From positions 11,106,028 to 11,170,027 of the forward strand of contig OY741281.1 of NCBI GenBank assembly GCA_963514095.1: 64,000 nucleotides of DNA, written 5' to 3'. Positions 25,275 through 38,476 of this stretch are shown piece by piece. Position 1 is the first letter of the stretch, and every line of letters begins with the position of its first letter. The notes beneath the pieces were generated by a model. That model was not told where the DNA came from. It did no database searches and was given only the letters and a program-made list of their open reading frames with translations. The translations under genes and the position numbers were made by a program. The DNA is from Eutrigla gurnardus. Lineage: Eukaryota > Chordata > Actinopteri > Perciformes > Triglidae.

Positions 25275-28032
25275 ATATTTCTGTGACAAAAAACCCCTCT
25301 GACTCCGATTTCCTTTGCACTGAGGGGCACTGGTTCATACAAATGGCATTCTCCGGGATGGAAGATCTCATTAAGATTGACATTAGACGTTTCCCGTGAC
25401 ATGAATTGCTTCCAGGGTGAAGGAACTGTGCACTCCGAGGGAGACTTCCCCACATCAGCCGCTACCATTATCCCTGGGATCACATATGCACGCTCTGCTG
25501 AATATCACCGCATCAGGACTTGTCGTCTCCGGCTTCCTCCCTTACTTGCTTGCTTTTCCCACCTTTACTTTCCGTCTTTCACTTCCCTCTTTTGCATCTG
25601 ATAAATGCAGATCTGGCACCTGTTATCTCCCAAGCACTCTCGGTATGCCGCGCATTTGTTACAGGGGGGCAATTTTCAGATATGCGAGTGAAAACTTTGT
25701 GGAACAAGCTTGTGAAGCCGTGGGGAGAAGGGCACCAATAATTGTTGTCAATACAATACTTTTGTTCATGTTTTATTCTCAGCATATATCAAATTGTAAC
25801 GGGATATAATTATAGCACATTCTGGCAGTGGCAATGCGTCATGCTTTGAACCAATAATACTTGCATATTGCATATTTTTCCTCCATGCTTGCATATTTGT
25901 CCATTTTTTCCCTGGGATGTGTCAGGAGTCAGGAGAGAGCAATCATTCTGTGTTTCTTTATCTTTCATCTTTCCAATATTCTAATGATCTTACACTTTTT
26001 TCCCGCATGGGCAAAGATGATGCATATCAATTTTAGAGACTCCCAGAGATGCGGAAAAAAACCCCCAAGTAAATTATACAGCACCATAGAAGAGATCGTT
26101 TTGCGTGTGAGTCTGAAGGGAGTCAATATCTCAGCAGTAGGCAATGAGTAAACTGTACAATTGCAGAGAGACTAAATTGATGTAGCCTCAGAGATATTGC
26201 TCTTTTGAATTGAACCCGTGGAATCCAGCTCTCTCTTTCCGTATAATTCCCCCTCCCTCTCTACGGTGGTTTGTGTGCACACGAAAACAAACAGATAAAC
26301 ATTCGCTCTCTTTCACTTACTCATATTAGCCTGTGCTGCCTTGCTCCTTAACTGGAAACAATCAATAATGGCTGGCAGGCAGACTTGCAGGCGGCCTAGC
26401 TGAGGCATTCTGGGTGATCGGGCCAAAATGTTCCACTCCAGAAGCCTTCAACAATCGTCATTGACCACATGAGAGTGAGACAGCAATGACTTGGCACGGT
26501 CATCCTGCCAAATCACTTCAATCATCTTCTTTTTTTAAAGTGCTTTTTCACAAGATACATTTGTGAGGATGCCATCATTTTGATCCCAACCTGTCCATGG
26601 GAGGAAATGCCTGTGAAACTGATTTTCGGACTACCAAAATATATCTGCCAGCTTGTTAGCTTGCAAACCAGTCGGACAATCCTTCAGCCAGAATGGCAGG
26701 TCCAATAAGAAAATTATATTTATATCTAGTTTTTACACCAAATTCTTACAACAGGATTAATTTGGTGTTATCATTGAATTGAATTGAACTATCGTCTTGA
26801 AACGATACCAGCTGAAGGTCCACTAGGCTGCTGGAAGAAAAAGGAATTCTTGAACAGAATGGCATCTGACCTTACTGTAAGTTTCGAGTTCAACTTTCTA
26901 AAGACAGTACTTGTTACAGAAATAGAAAGAGATGCTTCTAATGTAACAGCAAATCCTTGAAAATCCTACCTTCGGGTTTACTAAATACCCTGTTATACTT
27001 ACCTATCATACCATCCGAGTCTATAGTACATAGCCTTTTTTATCTACAGTTGGAAAATGAACGTCAGCCACTTCTGAAGAATCTATTTGTTGGCACAGTT
27101 GTAGCTTTGGGCACTTGAGCTTATTGTTCTGTGTCTGATCCCTGCTATGTACTTTCGTTTTATTACTGCATCATCATTTTCTCACGCCGCCTCTTTTCCA
27201 TGCAATATTTTTGCTGCCCCTAAAATGTATTAAGATTTATTAGAAAAGATACAACAGAACTTTATTGCTCTAGAAGGAAAATCTTGTTCCAGAGATTGAT
27301 CAAAGGTTACAACATACTGTAGAAGAATAATCAAAAAAGAGGTTTAATTGGTTTGGTTTAATTAATAGATTAGGGACAACCTGGCTCGAAAGAAAATGCA
27401 TTCCACACTTCCACAAAAAAATGATCTAAAATCAACTTTTTATTTACACATCCTCGATAGCTATTGGGTTTTCTCATATTACAGAGCAGTCGGCCAGTCA
27501 GCAACGTAGCCAAACTGCCAGCCAACGCTTCCCCTCTGCAGGGAAGTCAGCAGAGGTCCTTATGAATTAGAAAACCAAACAGTCTCTCAGTCAGTCAAAC
27601 ATTTCCTTGCATCATTGTTTTCCTAATTAATATCATATAGCCGAGACATAAACAAAAGCATCTGGTGTACTACCGGAGAGGAAACTCTCTCAGTGATTAT
27701 TTGTGCATCTGTGTGTATGATGTTGTTTGAAATACCTCCGGGGCAAAATCATGAAACAAGTGCTGAATTGTTATTGAACATACTGATACAAGTAATTGTA
27801 AGGCAGCATGGTACGCATTTAACAACTGACCTACCAAGTTTTTTATATGATCAGGAAGAAAGAGCCAGAAAACACTTTTGACACGGTTTGATATATTCTC
27901 CTGAAATTAAACCTGCTAAATCCTGCTGTTTAAATCCTTAGTCTTAGATTTCTGCAATAGAGAGGATTTGACACTTCACTTCAGTCACAGAAGCCAGAGG
28001 TTCTCTCACAGTCTGGCTCCATGCCCTCTGAC

Positions 28033-28905
28033 TTAGAATCAGAATCAGCTGCAGTGACCACGTATGCACAAGGTTACGTCCAGGGTGTTCCTGCCTGTTT
28101 CCTGATCCTAGACCCATGGAGTCCTGGAGGACAGGCTGGCACCGATGATTTTCTCTGTAGTCCCGACTGATCCTGTCCCGTTTGGTGGCTGTTCCAAACC
28201 ATATGGTGACAGATGTGCAGAGAACAGACTGGATTGTAGCCGTCTAGAATTGTATCAGCAGCTCCTGAGGCAGGAAGCACATCCTCTGCTGGGCCTTTTG
28301 CCTGGTGGCGTCTATGTTGGAAAACCCACTTGAGGTCCTGGGAGATGGTGGTGATGACGGTCCTAGAAACAAACACACTGTCTTGTTCAGTATGGTGATT
28401 GGGGACACCGTCACCGTCCTGGATGAGGGGATCGCACATCTCTGGGTGGGCGCCAGGTGCTGATGGTCTGGCTGCTGGATGCGATTTTCCCCAGCCTCAC
28501 ATGCTGCTTCGGGTCTGTCAGGCAGTTTGTAATCCACTATACTGGTGGAGGCTGGGACAGTTAGCTGGGTAAGTTTGGGGCTGAGGATGTCTGGGATGGT
28601 CTTATTGAACTCTGGGCTGTAGTCGACAAACAGGATCTTGTGTTCCTGCAGAGTCATTGTGTTACAGGATGTAAACTGCAGGGGGTCCAGCAGGGGTCCG
28701 GTGATGTCCTTCAGACAGGTCAACACCAGTCTCTGGAGGGATTTCATGACCACAAACACCAGGGAGACAAGCCTATAGTCATTTAATCCAGTGATGGAGG
28801 GATTCTTGGGGTTCACAGAGCGCCAGCGATCTGTTGGGGGGCCAGCAGACTTTCAGACAGGATGGAGGGGTGCTGATGTGAAGACTAGACTGTGTTGCAT
28901 CTTGT
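28033..28905 (-). mobile_element. jockey-superfamily LINE relic, internally deleted
   Basis: Reading the minus strand from about 28900, the frame gives NPKNPSITGLNDYRLVSL, VVMKSLQRLVL, LLDPLQFTSCNTMT, FVDYSPEFNKTIPDILSPKL and DRPEAACEAG. These are reverse-transcriptase blocks 1-3 and motif A (F-x-D-Y-S, catalytic Asp retained) of L2/CR1/Rex-like fish LINEs. After the block equivalent to GAPQGC the reading shifts, the FADD catalytic segment is absent, and a later segment (ISQDLKW, then QHRRHQAKGPAEDVLPA) appears in another frame. The minus-strand end is AGCTGATTCTGATTCT (28035-28050), the usual 3' tail, also seen at 332-395. The element is 5'-truncated, deleted and frameshifted, hence inactive. 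Confidence 0.75.
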
Positions 28906-28917
28906 CCAGATCTTGAG

Positions 28918-29310
28918 GATTTTGTGTTCTGGACTTTTTCCTTGTTTTCATGTTATTCGTTCCTGTTTGAAATGTGTACATTCACTCTTTCCTTGTGTCA
29001 CGTCTTTGCTGATGGTCTGCCCCACCCTGATTAGATAAACCTGTTTGTCATCACCCCTGGAGTTACCAGGCAACCTCCTGTCCCGCTTCTACATTAGTGA
29101 ACGCATTTAGCCAGTTACTTTGTTCTCATTTGTTGGAGTTCTATTCCAGTTTGCCCGAGTCCTTGCCTGTTGTTTTCCTGCCTATTTCGTTGGACACAAG
29201 CCTGAAAGCTATTTCTATTAAACCATTGCATAATTTCTGATGCCTCCTCATCTTTTTCTGCATTTCTCTCCGTCCCCTGTTGCCTGCTCTCCAGCCGTCA
29301 CACATCCAAG
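28918..29310 (+). mobile_element. Gypsy-like solo LTR (degraded)
   Basis: The segment begins TGTTCTGGACTTTTTCC, continues through T-rich words such as CCTTGCCTGTTGTTTTCCTG, then has an ATTAAACCATTGCATAA polyadenylation-like block, TTTCTGCATTTC and a closing CCAGCCGTCACA. This layout (pyrimidine-rich body, ATTAAA-type signal, CTGCATTT block, ending near CGTGACA) is that of a widespread fish Gypsy-type LTR. No internal coding region flanks it, so it would be a solo LTR. It abuts the LINE relic at 28033-28905. Termini and any target duplication were not resolved. Confidence 0.45.
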
Positions 29311-32282
29311 TGCAGAGATAGGAATAATTGAAACATTATTCTTCAGAGGGTGCAGAGAGAATGCCAGAAAAATAAATTGGAAGCTAATTTCAGTAAATCA
29401 GTAAAGTTAGCAAATCCGCAGCTATCGCATCGCCCTTTAGCACATTTTGTGAATACATAAGTAGGTTAGCGTTGGTGTTACTCAAATTATGTATGTCCCA
29501 TTTGATTTGAACCAAACTCTGTCTGTCGGGATGCAATGCCTTGCTCAAGGGCACTTACTGACAAATGGTAGATTCTGTTCGGCTCAGGGTTTCTGTTTTT
29601 TATTGATTCTCAATGGAAAATACTTCAAAATGCATCAGTTTCCTAACACACCAGTCTGAGAAGATACTGACTAGTATCAATGTCCGCATCAATTATAACA
29701 ACTATATTTACACTGCAAACTGTATTTTAATAATCCAGTGTTCATGTATGTTTTTGTATTTGTTTATTCACTCAGTTTCAAAATAAACAGCAATAGATTT
29801 TGAGCCCTCAACTTAAACTGCTTCCCAACTACTCTGCATTGGATAAATGATGCAAACCAAAAACACACAAAGTCTATTGCAAAATATCAAGTACACAACA
29901 CTGTTTCTGTTCCAAATGGTTTTCACAGATTTCCTCCAGTGTGTTACAAGACATTTTTTGGATGGAGGATAATTAGATTCTACCAATCTGCAAAGTGTAA
30001 GAATGCATGTCACATAAAAAAAAAAAAAAAAATGAAAGAATGTGGTGTATCTGTGCGAGAGAAAACCGTTTGTGTATCTGAGAAAGTGTAACCGGACAAC
30101 TTAAGAATGTGTGTAAAGTGTGTATTTTTGCATTTGTGAGAAAGACTAAGGGAGAAAAAAGAATGGAGTGAAGCCTGTGTGTGGTATGTTGTGCTGAGGG
30201 ATAAAAGAGCTGCCCCCAAGAGACTGCAGAGCAGAGTATGCCACACACACACACACACACACACACATGCAGACACTCTCCAGGAAGATTGCTTGTAGGT
30301 TAAATCCAGCCCCAACAGCAGCTCTTGCAGGGTAATCTATTCTACTCTGTGTCTGACAAAAGAAATCTCTCCCCTCCTCTCCCGACTCCCTTTCCTTCCT
30401 TTGTTCCTTTCTCTCTTAATTCCTTTTTTCCCTCTCTGTCTGCCCTTGTTCCTTCTCCTCTCTCTCTCCGCCTGTATCCATCGCTTCCTAAGATGAGCTG
30501 TATTTTAAAATTTCATTAAAAACAGAAATAAAACATTCTTAATATAAAAGAAGACTATGAAATGCACAATAAACCTTGAGACGATTGCTTCTAATATAAG
30601 ATGATAAAAGTGACTATAACGCTATTTAAACAAGGTTAATCTCCCAAGTCCCGTCCATTCAAAGCCTCCAGGCTAAATTCTAATCACCCATCATCTTCAG
30701 TGTATATTTTGGACTACCAATGGAGCTGTAATAACCTCCTGTTAACGATCCCCTCCATTCTTCAGGTTATACTTGCTACACAACAATGCATGAAACAACG
30801 GGGTGATGCAATTAAGGAGGATTTGACCTCAGTTTAAAGTTTAGACAGGGACTCTATCAAGGATCTTTTCTCTTCTTTAATTTCCACCACTCCCTCCGAT
30901 CTCTGTTTGTCCTGACCTGAATGCCTGATGTTTGCCTGATTTAGCTGACTAAATAATATGTTTTCTAACTCCAATTTCTTACCCCAGCGTTGCTTCTATA
31001 ACAAATGCCTGCTCCCAAAGTAAATGGAAAATATTCACTAGCAAATACTATATGTAGTACATACAGATTATTAACTAAAACAAAGTCGGCAAATACTCTG
31101 GGGTGCATTTCTATGGGCCGATACTCAAAAACCCCACTTGAAATGGACGTCCAGGCGCAACCAAAACCAAATAACACCAAACCAAAAGGCAAATTTGAAT
31201 TAGTTTCCCCTACTGATGGAGACAAGAGTCTCCCGAGGTGAGCACACACGTTGAATAAACATCGCGGACACGCTTACTAAACCCCAATAATCCTTCGCTC
31301 TTTGTAATGATGTCATCATTGAACGCTGACTTAATCCAGAGCTCCTATTTATGAAGTGGAAGGAGCAATAACCTTATTATCCTCCTTAAACAACTGCAGA
31401 ATTAAGATTCAAGTGTGTATGGGTGGGTGAGAGAGTGTGCAGGAGAGAAAGCATGGACAGACAACTGTTGAGTTCCACTGCCTTGTTTTTGGCGACACTT
31501 TTTATGATGCTCTTGTTTATAGTGTACTATAAAAATACTGCATTGTAATCAGCTTTTATAGCATAAGTACAGGTAGATACATTTAAATAAAGAGGGATTT
31601 CCTTGTTCTTGCATATCTAATGACATTTTTTTTTTTCACTTCACTTAAAGCTGAAATAACATCATCACTTTATAATGCATTATAACAAAATTTACAATGA
31701 AAATAATAATTTTTACTTATTAATAGTAGGAGCTATAATACACTACGATCCTTGAAATGTTATTGAGTGACCAGCAATAACAACCCATTATGATACTTGA
31801 CCCTTGAGTCATTATACAATGTAACATGTATTGATTTCTGATGAAACAGATGCATTTGTTTTTCGTTGTCATTGAAAAGAAAAAAAAAAGAAACACTCAA
31901 AAGCTGTTCTGAATGACAGCCATGGCATCAAGGCGCAAAGTTTCACCTGCTCTTTTGCTTTTGGTTTCTTTCTCTGACTGGGAATCTGTTTTATGTTGCA
32001 TTGCAGCCACATCCAGTGTATTTTTAGTTTATTTCTCAGACAATGCTGGAAGTGAAGGGAAAGAGACACCTCCTAAACTAAGCTAAAAAGTCTCCAACTT
32101 TGAGTTTAAAGCTGTGTGAGTACAAACTGATCAAAGATTAAAGCCGCGGCCTCGGGACATATTTATGAAGACCAAAGTTATTACTTTGCTATTTTGTCAC
32201 AAGTTCTCCCTGGTGCTGAAACCGGGGGATTTCGAAAGTCCCTGCTTTTTTACCTGATACTTTTTTTTTTTACACATAAATG
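29311..32282. other. intergenic, no gene recognised
   Basis: No exon recognised. It holds an A-run at 30017-30032, a CA tract at 30242-30268 and a CT-rich stretch at 30365-30490. GCCTTGCTCAAGGGCAC at about 29540 is the central module of fish SINEs, here without recognisable flanks. Confidence 0.45.
30242..30268 (+). repeat. (CA)13 microsatellite
   Basis: Uninterrupted CA tract. Confidence 0.95.
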
Positions 32283-32500
32283 CGGGCAGCACTAACACTT
32301 GCACTACAAGATTAGAGACCTGAGCTCGGGAACCGGGAGATTACCAGTTCGAATCCCCGGACAAGCTGTGAAAATATGGGCAGAGGAAGAGGAGGACTTT
32401 CTTTATCCAACATGAAAAGGGGTCATTTAAAGAGAGGCCTTGGGCAAGGCACATGACCCTCATCTTCTCCACTCAAGTTCAAATGGTAAATGTCGTTTTA
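32283..32500 (+). mobile_element. tRNA-derived SINE (diverged)
   Basis: AGTTCGAATCCCCGG at about 32346 is an almost perfect Pol III B box within a tRNA-like context (GGGAACCGGGAGATTACC upstream). About 90 bp downstream GGCCTTGGGCAAGGCACATG resembles the CCTTGAGCAAGGCAC module found in the body of many fish SINEs. The A box is not clear and no tRNA cloverleaf can be closed, so this is a SINE head and not a tRNA gene. Ends are approximate. Confidence 0.55.
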
Positions 32501-34010
32501 GGTATTTGGAATTTACTTACTGAATAGAAAGTGTGGGTGTGCAGCCGGACACAGCTTCAAAGGAATATACACTGTAAAAAACTGACATCCGTAAATATAA
32601 GGACCTTGAAAAAGTAAAATCAGTCCATCCCATGTTCTGAAATATAATCTGAACCTTGAACCATTTGAAAACGGTTCAATTACTTTTACTTAGGGCTTCC
32701 CAGAGTCCAGTGCAACGGTGACTGGGGATTTGGATTAAGGGGAACCAAAATGGCACAGAAAATCAGCCTGCACTTAGTAAAGGAAGCTCAGCTATTTGAA
32801 TAAATGCAATGTAACAAACCAGAATAGATGCTTATGTGATGGTGAAGAAAAACAGCACACGGATGTACATAACATAACTGTTGAGTATTTCCCTTTCTCA
32901 TCACTTCCCTCAAAAACACAATAGATCAATAGAGTGTGTTTCTTAACAGTAAATTCCACATGCAGCCACTGTGCTGTGAGTTCTGAAAGGTAAGCAAAAT
33001 GTACTGTAACACTGTGGTATTTTTCTCAAACACTTGGTGTATGAAGAACATCCCACAGAGAGTGCTCCCATACTCTGACATACGTAAACACACAAATAAC
33101 CCCGAAAAAGAAAGGAAAAAAAAACCAACCTCTCCTGAGATTACACTGCTCCATTCGGTGTTAAAAAGAAAGAAAAAGAATGAGCATCTTTCATGTGTTC
33201 TTCGTCAATGAAAGAGAAAAGAAAAAGTAAGAGAAACATGGGAATCACAAATAGCCCTCCCAGGAGGCCGTCAGCGTCGGGAGAGCTGTTGTCAGGGATT
33301 CATTTGATTTGTGCACTTGTATTCTTCATAACACAGCAGCCAGTGTTGCTCACTCCCGGGTAATTACACGTCACTCAGGGTTCGCAGAAGCTACTGTAAG
33401 AAATGTTGTGCGATTATCGTTAAACGACAGGCGACATCGAGACTAATTCAGTATGCATGCGAGCGCCGCAGTTACAGCCGGCTTCCTGCTGAATAAAATA
33501 ATGATAATGCATTCTGAAACAATACTGTCTTGTGAGTCAGCGATCACTTTAAGATTGTAGGGGTTTCTGTGCTCCTCCATGATGCTTCGTGGAAGCTGCA
33601 CTCTTTTTCTCTTATTTCTCTCACACTTTGCGAGACTTGCACTTTCTGAACCCTGAAGTAAGTCAGGCACAGGAGATTCCATGTGTTTTTAAAAAATGCA
33701 GAGTCAATATTTTAATTGCTACCAGGGGAGAGGGAGGAAGGGGACAGTCTGAGTCACGGTGATACAGGAAGGAGCGTTAGGATGGGAGGGGGTCTGCATA
33801 GAGTGCTTCAGAGGAATGGTAGTGGAGAGTCAGTTCGGCACTTCATTCATTAAACTGATTGATCCGTTGTCAGAGTTTCTGTTGGCCTGTGTGTTTAGAC
33901 AACACGGAACCCAAGAGACTGGGCAGGAGGGGGGGGAGAGGATCAATGGTGTTTTAATGGGGGGAGGAAGTCTAAAGGCAGAAAGAGAGAGCACCAGGGA
34001 AAGTTAGATG

Positions 34011-34061
<51 letters not shown>

Positions 34062-35289
34062 GGAGAGTGAGAGATAGTGAGACGAGGGTGGAGGCACAAA
34101 ATGATGGCTTTTCATGAAATATCCAAGAGAATGATAGAGAAGATATGTGAGATATATCTTACTTATCGTTTGTCACATATCCATTTAATATCAATCCTCG
34201 TGGAGTGAATATGAAAGGTTTTTTTTTTTTCCCTGTTCGATCTTTAGTCAGCCACAGCACCCTGCTCCCCTAGTTTACATTAAACTGAAAACATCAATAG
34301 CTAATAGATACATCATAAGGTGACATCTCAATATCAATGTTACCTTATTACTTTATCGAATCAGAATATAATATATTTGATTTTGTTCATATTTCCAGCT
34401 CTAACACTCCACTTCTTTCCCGTGACATCATTTCAAGACTAAAAAAGAGAGAGAGGGCCACTGCGCTCCTACCGGTGGTCTTAGCAAGCAGCTCGCGATT
34501 CAGTTCACATTTCAGATGCGGAAAAGAAACTTTAACATTCAGACAGCACAAGATATTACCTATATGTATAACAGACATTCACTCTTCCTACAGGTCGTTG
34601 TGTGTGGAGAGGTTCCTCCTCTCCTCCAGCGCCGATGTGTCCGTCTATACTGGTGGAAAAAGCTTTGTCCCTCTCTTCAGGACCTTCACATATGACAAGT
34701 CCTCTGTCTGTGTTTGTCCCACATAAGCCTGCTATACAGCACTGCTTCCGTTCCCCCCTGCCAAACCCCAGTTTCTGCTGCTATGTGCACCGCGGGGAGT
34801 TCAGAAATGTCCTCCCCTGTGGCATCGTCAGGCACCATCTGCAGCATCCCTCACAGCGCCTGGCAGGGCCCCACAGCAGCTCCCCCATGAACCCCTGCAG
34901 CCCGTTTCTGGGACGTCTCGTTTTTTGGGTTTTTTTCCCGTCCTCTACCACTAAGTGAGAGAGGTTTTACTCCAACTTTGTGATCCCGGCCTTCACAGAA
35001 CTCTGCCTTAAGGGTTGCAGCATCCACAAATGGAAATATTCATTTTTCGGATGATAGACTTCTACCACACCCCTATCCAAACACTTTAAACCCTATACAC
35101 CTTCCACTAATGTACACCCTGGTGGCTTCCAGGCCCTCAGGACAGATGTGTAGAATCAGCTGCGTGAGTGATTAATAACCCATAGAGCTCATTTTCAGCT
35201 TCATGCGGGGAAGGAGGAAAAAATATGACTGTCTAGCACTAAGCTGCCAGCCCATACTCCTCTCTTAAGGGCACATCCGTTGGCTTGCT
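32501..35289. other. intergenic, no gene recognised
   Basis: No exon recognised. A GT tract lies at 34013-34055 and a T12 run near 34220. The GC-richer part at 34590-34960 holds two overlapping open frames (34337-34726, 34602-34958) with no motif I recognise; it directly precedes the possible piggyBac relic. Confidence 0.4.
34013..34055 (+). repeat. (GT)21 microsatellite
   Basis: Uninterrupted GT tract followed by GA-rich sequence. Confidence 0.95.
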
Positions 35290-35520
35290 CAACAGATATG
35301 AGTTTATACTCGCCGCTGGAGCGGTGCCACCACACACTCAAGGTCGGTCTTTATCCCGCTTCTGGACAGGCAGGTGAGGTACACCAGCCCCGAGGCAGGG
35401 ATATTATTGCTAAAAGGAAGTCCACCAGTTTGGTCTGGATGTATGACAGGAAGCCTGTGGGGGTATTAAGCACAGTACAGCAAGAGAATGCCACAGGGAA
35501 GGAGCTGCCAAGTTGATAAT
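35290..35520 (+). mobile_element. possible piggyBac-like transposase relic
   Basis: The frame 35280-35516 contains RGRDIIAKRKSTSLVWMYDR followed by KPVGVLSTVQQENA. Spacing and key residues (basic stretch, then S-LVW--DRKPV--LSTV) resemble the segment of PGBD-type transposases in which a short basic stretch leads into a hydrophobic-Trp-x-x-(Lys/Arg) and L-S-T-(I/V)-H block. The two upstream catalytic Asp blocks are not recognisable, and stops follow at 35514. If real, it is a short dead fragment. Chance similarity is a serious alternative. Confidence 0.28.
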
Positions 35521-36875
35521 CACCACCATCTCAATGTATTGGAGTTGAAAGAGTGGACAACTTTGACATCCTGGGTCCAATCACATGTAATGTGCGCTCC
35601 TTGCTCTCCTAGCTGAGGTACACCTCCAGTAATCTAAGCCCTGTCTCTCTCCGCTGAGGGCCATTTGTTGGCTTTGAGAGAGAAATCCCTCCTCCGTGTG
35701 GCAGATTGTTGATTCTACCTCCGTGACCACGACAGCAGGAGACTCAAAACAACTAAAAAAGAGGCTGTCCTCCTTTGCTCTTGTGTCTTGTTCATTCCTA
35801 ACTAAAATGGGTCATCATCGCTGGCACATGAAAAAGAAAAATGCCCTACTTAGCCCTAATTCGGCAGCACATACCCCCAGCAACTCAAACTGTAGCCAAA
35901 CTGAGCAGAGCTGTACGATCCCCCGGGTAACCTGAACCGGGTCGTTTGAGCTGTGATCCACCTTTCTCAAATGTCACAAAAAAAAAGAGTGAAATCCAAT
36001 GTTGCGCGAATACAAAACCCAAGAGCGTGATGGAAAAGAGCAGAGATACAATGAGGATAAAAACAAAGGAAGAGACATAAAGGTAGCGGGAGGGGGAAGA
36101 AGGCAGATAAAAAAGGAATAAAGGAGACAAAGTGAAAGGTGCGTTTGTGAGGAGAAAAAGAAATGACAGACAGGAGTTAAAGTAATGGCAGTATTAAAAA
36201 GGAGAAAGGGTGCATAAAAGCAGGAGAGTGGGTCTGAATTTGCATGTCAGTTAGTGTCTCCCTTTTTGTTATTTTATTATCTGTCCCAATAACAGGTGTA
36301 GGGGGGTGAGCAGGGTCACGCTGTCATGTGACCCGTGTATTTGCCAGTAGGAGGCATTTAAATCGAAACGCTCTGGCTTCACTGTGATATGACCTTGAGG
36401 AGAAAATGAAATAAAAATTGTCCGAGGCGATAGTTCCCACCAGTTGCTCCTCTTTTAAACAGGTGGTCGTTCGAGAGGAAACGACAGGGTTGTCTCGGCT
36501 TTAGAAACTGGCGGTGCCGTTTGTGACCTTACATAACCACCCTGTTTATTGCAGGTGAGAAAAAAAATTGGCAGCGGCCCCTTCCTGGATCTGGTGTGCT
36601 GAAATAATGAAGGTAATTAGCTGCATAAGATAGATAGCCAAAAACCTAGAGACCTACTACAATGTTCTGCAAAGAGAGAGAGAGAGACAGAGAGAGAATT
36701 AAAATGCTAATGGCAGGAGATTGTGATACACTTTTATTATATTACCTTGCACGGTAGAAAGAAAGACGGAAATTGAACGCCTGGCAGAGGTACGCTTATT
36801 CTGTGGTATTACCGTCTGCCAGCTGTGATAATTTTCATGCCGTGCATTAAATGTGGCTCGGGCGTCTCATTAGTT
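35521..36875. other. intergenic, no gene recognised
   Basis: No exon recognised. GA-rich at 36660-36700. A 14-base match to the 5' end of U6 snRNA at about 35859 is not extended and was rejected. Confidence 0.45.
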
Positions 36876-37075
36876 NNNNNNNNNNNNNNNNNNNNNNNNN
36901 NNNNNNNNNNNNNNNNNNNNNNNNNNNNNNNNNNNNNNNNNNNNNNNNNNNNNNNNNNNNNNNNNNNNNNNNNNNNNNNNNNNNNNNNNNNNNNNNNNNN
37001 NNNNNNNNNNNNNNNNNNNNNNNNNNNNNNNNNNNNNNNNNNNNNNNNNNNNNNNNNNNNNNNNNNNNNNNNNNN
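36876..37075. other. assembly gap of 200 N
   Basis: Exactly 200 N, a conventional placeholder, so the true length is unknown. The right flank (ACGCGGCGAAAGTGTTGTGA, AGCCGGCGTATGCG) is CpG-rich compared with the neighbourhood, which is compatible with a GC-rich promoter or first exon missing from the assembly. Open frames of X residues across the gap are meaningless. Confidence 0.99.
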
Positions 37076-38476
37076 ACATTCGCACACAGCTGCGTTAACG
37101 CGGCGAAAGTGTTGTGAAGTGTCCGCTAATGCCTGACACACCGTCGTGGGCTGTTGCATTGAGCCGGCGTATGCGTTAATACAGCGCAAAATGTGGTCAA
37201 CCCTGCAGGAAATCAGTCTAACTGGTTTCCATTTAATATTTTCAAATACTTTGCACATTACTGTGTGATACCCGTAGCAGCAGATGTTAATAACTGACCA
37301 CTTTTAACCTAATAAAATGGGGAGAAACACAAAAACAATTAATGTTTACCCAATTCACATTCTTTTGAATTGCAGGACTGGGTTCATGATGTATGATTGT
37401 TGGCAGTTTTCGATTAAAATCAATTCTATTCAGAACCAGCTTTATAAAACCAGCTCATTGCACTTTATGATATATGATTGCTAATGATCAACTAATTTGC
37501 GCATTGAATATAGTCCAGTGTAGCAACAGATATACTTATGTTAATAATTGATAAAGTTTTGTTTGTTCACTTGGGGAAATAGTCTTGACTGGGTTAAGTG
37601 TGCGTGGTGTAGGAAGGAGGAAGGACTGTAATTACTGAAGGGAGGAACAAAAAGAGGTTATTATAAAGAAGTTATTATTGTGAATGTCTTTGCTGTCTGA
37701 TTCTCTGTTCTCTGCTAGTTGGATGGTAAAGCTGTATTAGGCTCTACCTCATGTTGTTGTTTGTTCAACTATGTTTTAGAGTGGCAGAAGTAATACTTTC
37801 GAGTTAGATTAATATTATAAAACATGTTTTTAAATGTTTTTGTTCAGTGTAAAAAGGTTGTTTATCAGATAATTTCAGTCATTATTGTATCAATTTGGCA
37901 TTAGAGGTTTACTGTTAGTCTGCAGAGAATGATAAACTACTCTGTTTATTCATTATATTGATTGTGATTTTCTCCATCCTGGCATTTAGCAAACAAAAAT
38001 TGTTATTATGAATTATTGCTTCAAATTGCCTTTCGTGTCGAACAACAAATATTAAATTTACTTTCATATCTGACACATGAAACTTGAGTGATATGACACT
38101 ATTAATCAATGATCAAAATAATTGCAGATTCATAATCTGTCAAATGACTAATCATTAAATGGGTTAAGAAAAATAATTGGCACATTATACGATAACAAAA
38201 AAAAACATTTAGTTGTCATCCTCCCGTCAGTATTGGTTAGAGACACACATGTTGTCATCGTGCTCATGTTTGCAGGTTAGCGTTGTTGGTGTTCAGTCTG
38301 CTTGTTTAAGAGGGAATAATTAGCCCACAGGAAGATAAACAGCTAGAGACAAGTTGGAAAATCATTACCTTTCATCGGTTTAAAGCAAAAGTACGAAAGC
38401 AAGAGGCATAACAACAGTGTCTGTCCTGGTTCAGGGGAGTCGACTCATTGATGACGGGCTCCTGTGAATCCTGGCC
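37076..38476. other. upstream region of the first tpk1 coding exon
   Basis: CpG-bearing up to about 37200, then AT-rich. It should contain the 5' UTR, or an intron plus part of the 5' UTR, of tpk1. A possible acceptor (GTTTGCAG|GTTAGCG) exists near 38276 but its pyrimidine tract is weak, so the position of the transcription start cannot be given. Confidence 0.4.

Noticed and set aside
25377..25809. Cluster of overlapping open frames in three phases
   Set aside because: No family motif, no splice signals consistent with one frame, and both strands open equally.
35859..35873. TTCGGCAGCACATA, identical to the start of U6 snRNA
   Set aside because: Identity stops after 14 bases and the rest of U6 is absent, so chance or an unrecognisable fragment.
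36809..37258. Open frames spanning 36809-37258 on both strands
   Set aside because: They run through the 200-N gap; most residues are undetermined.
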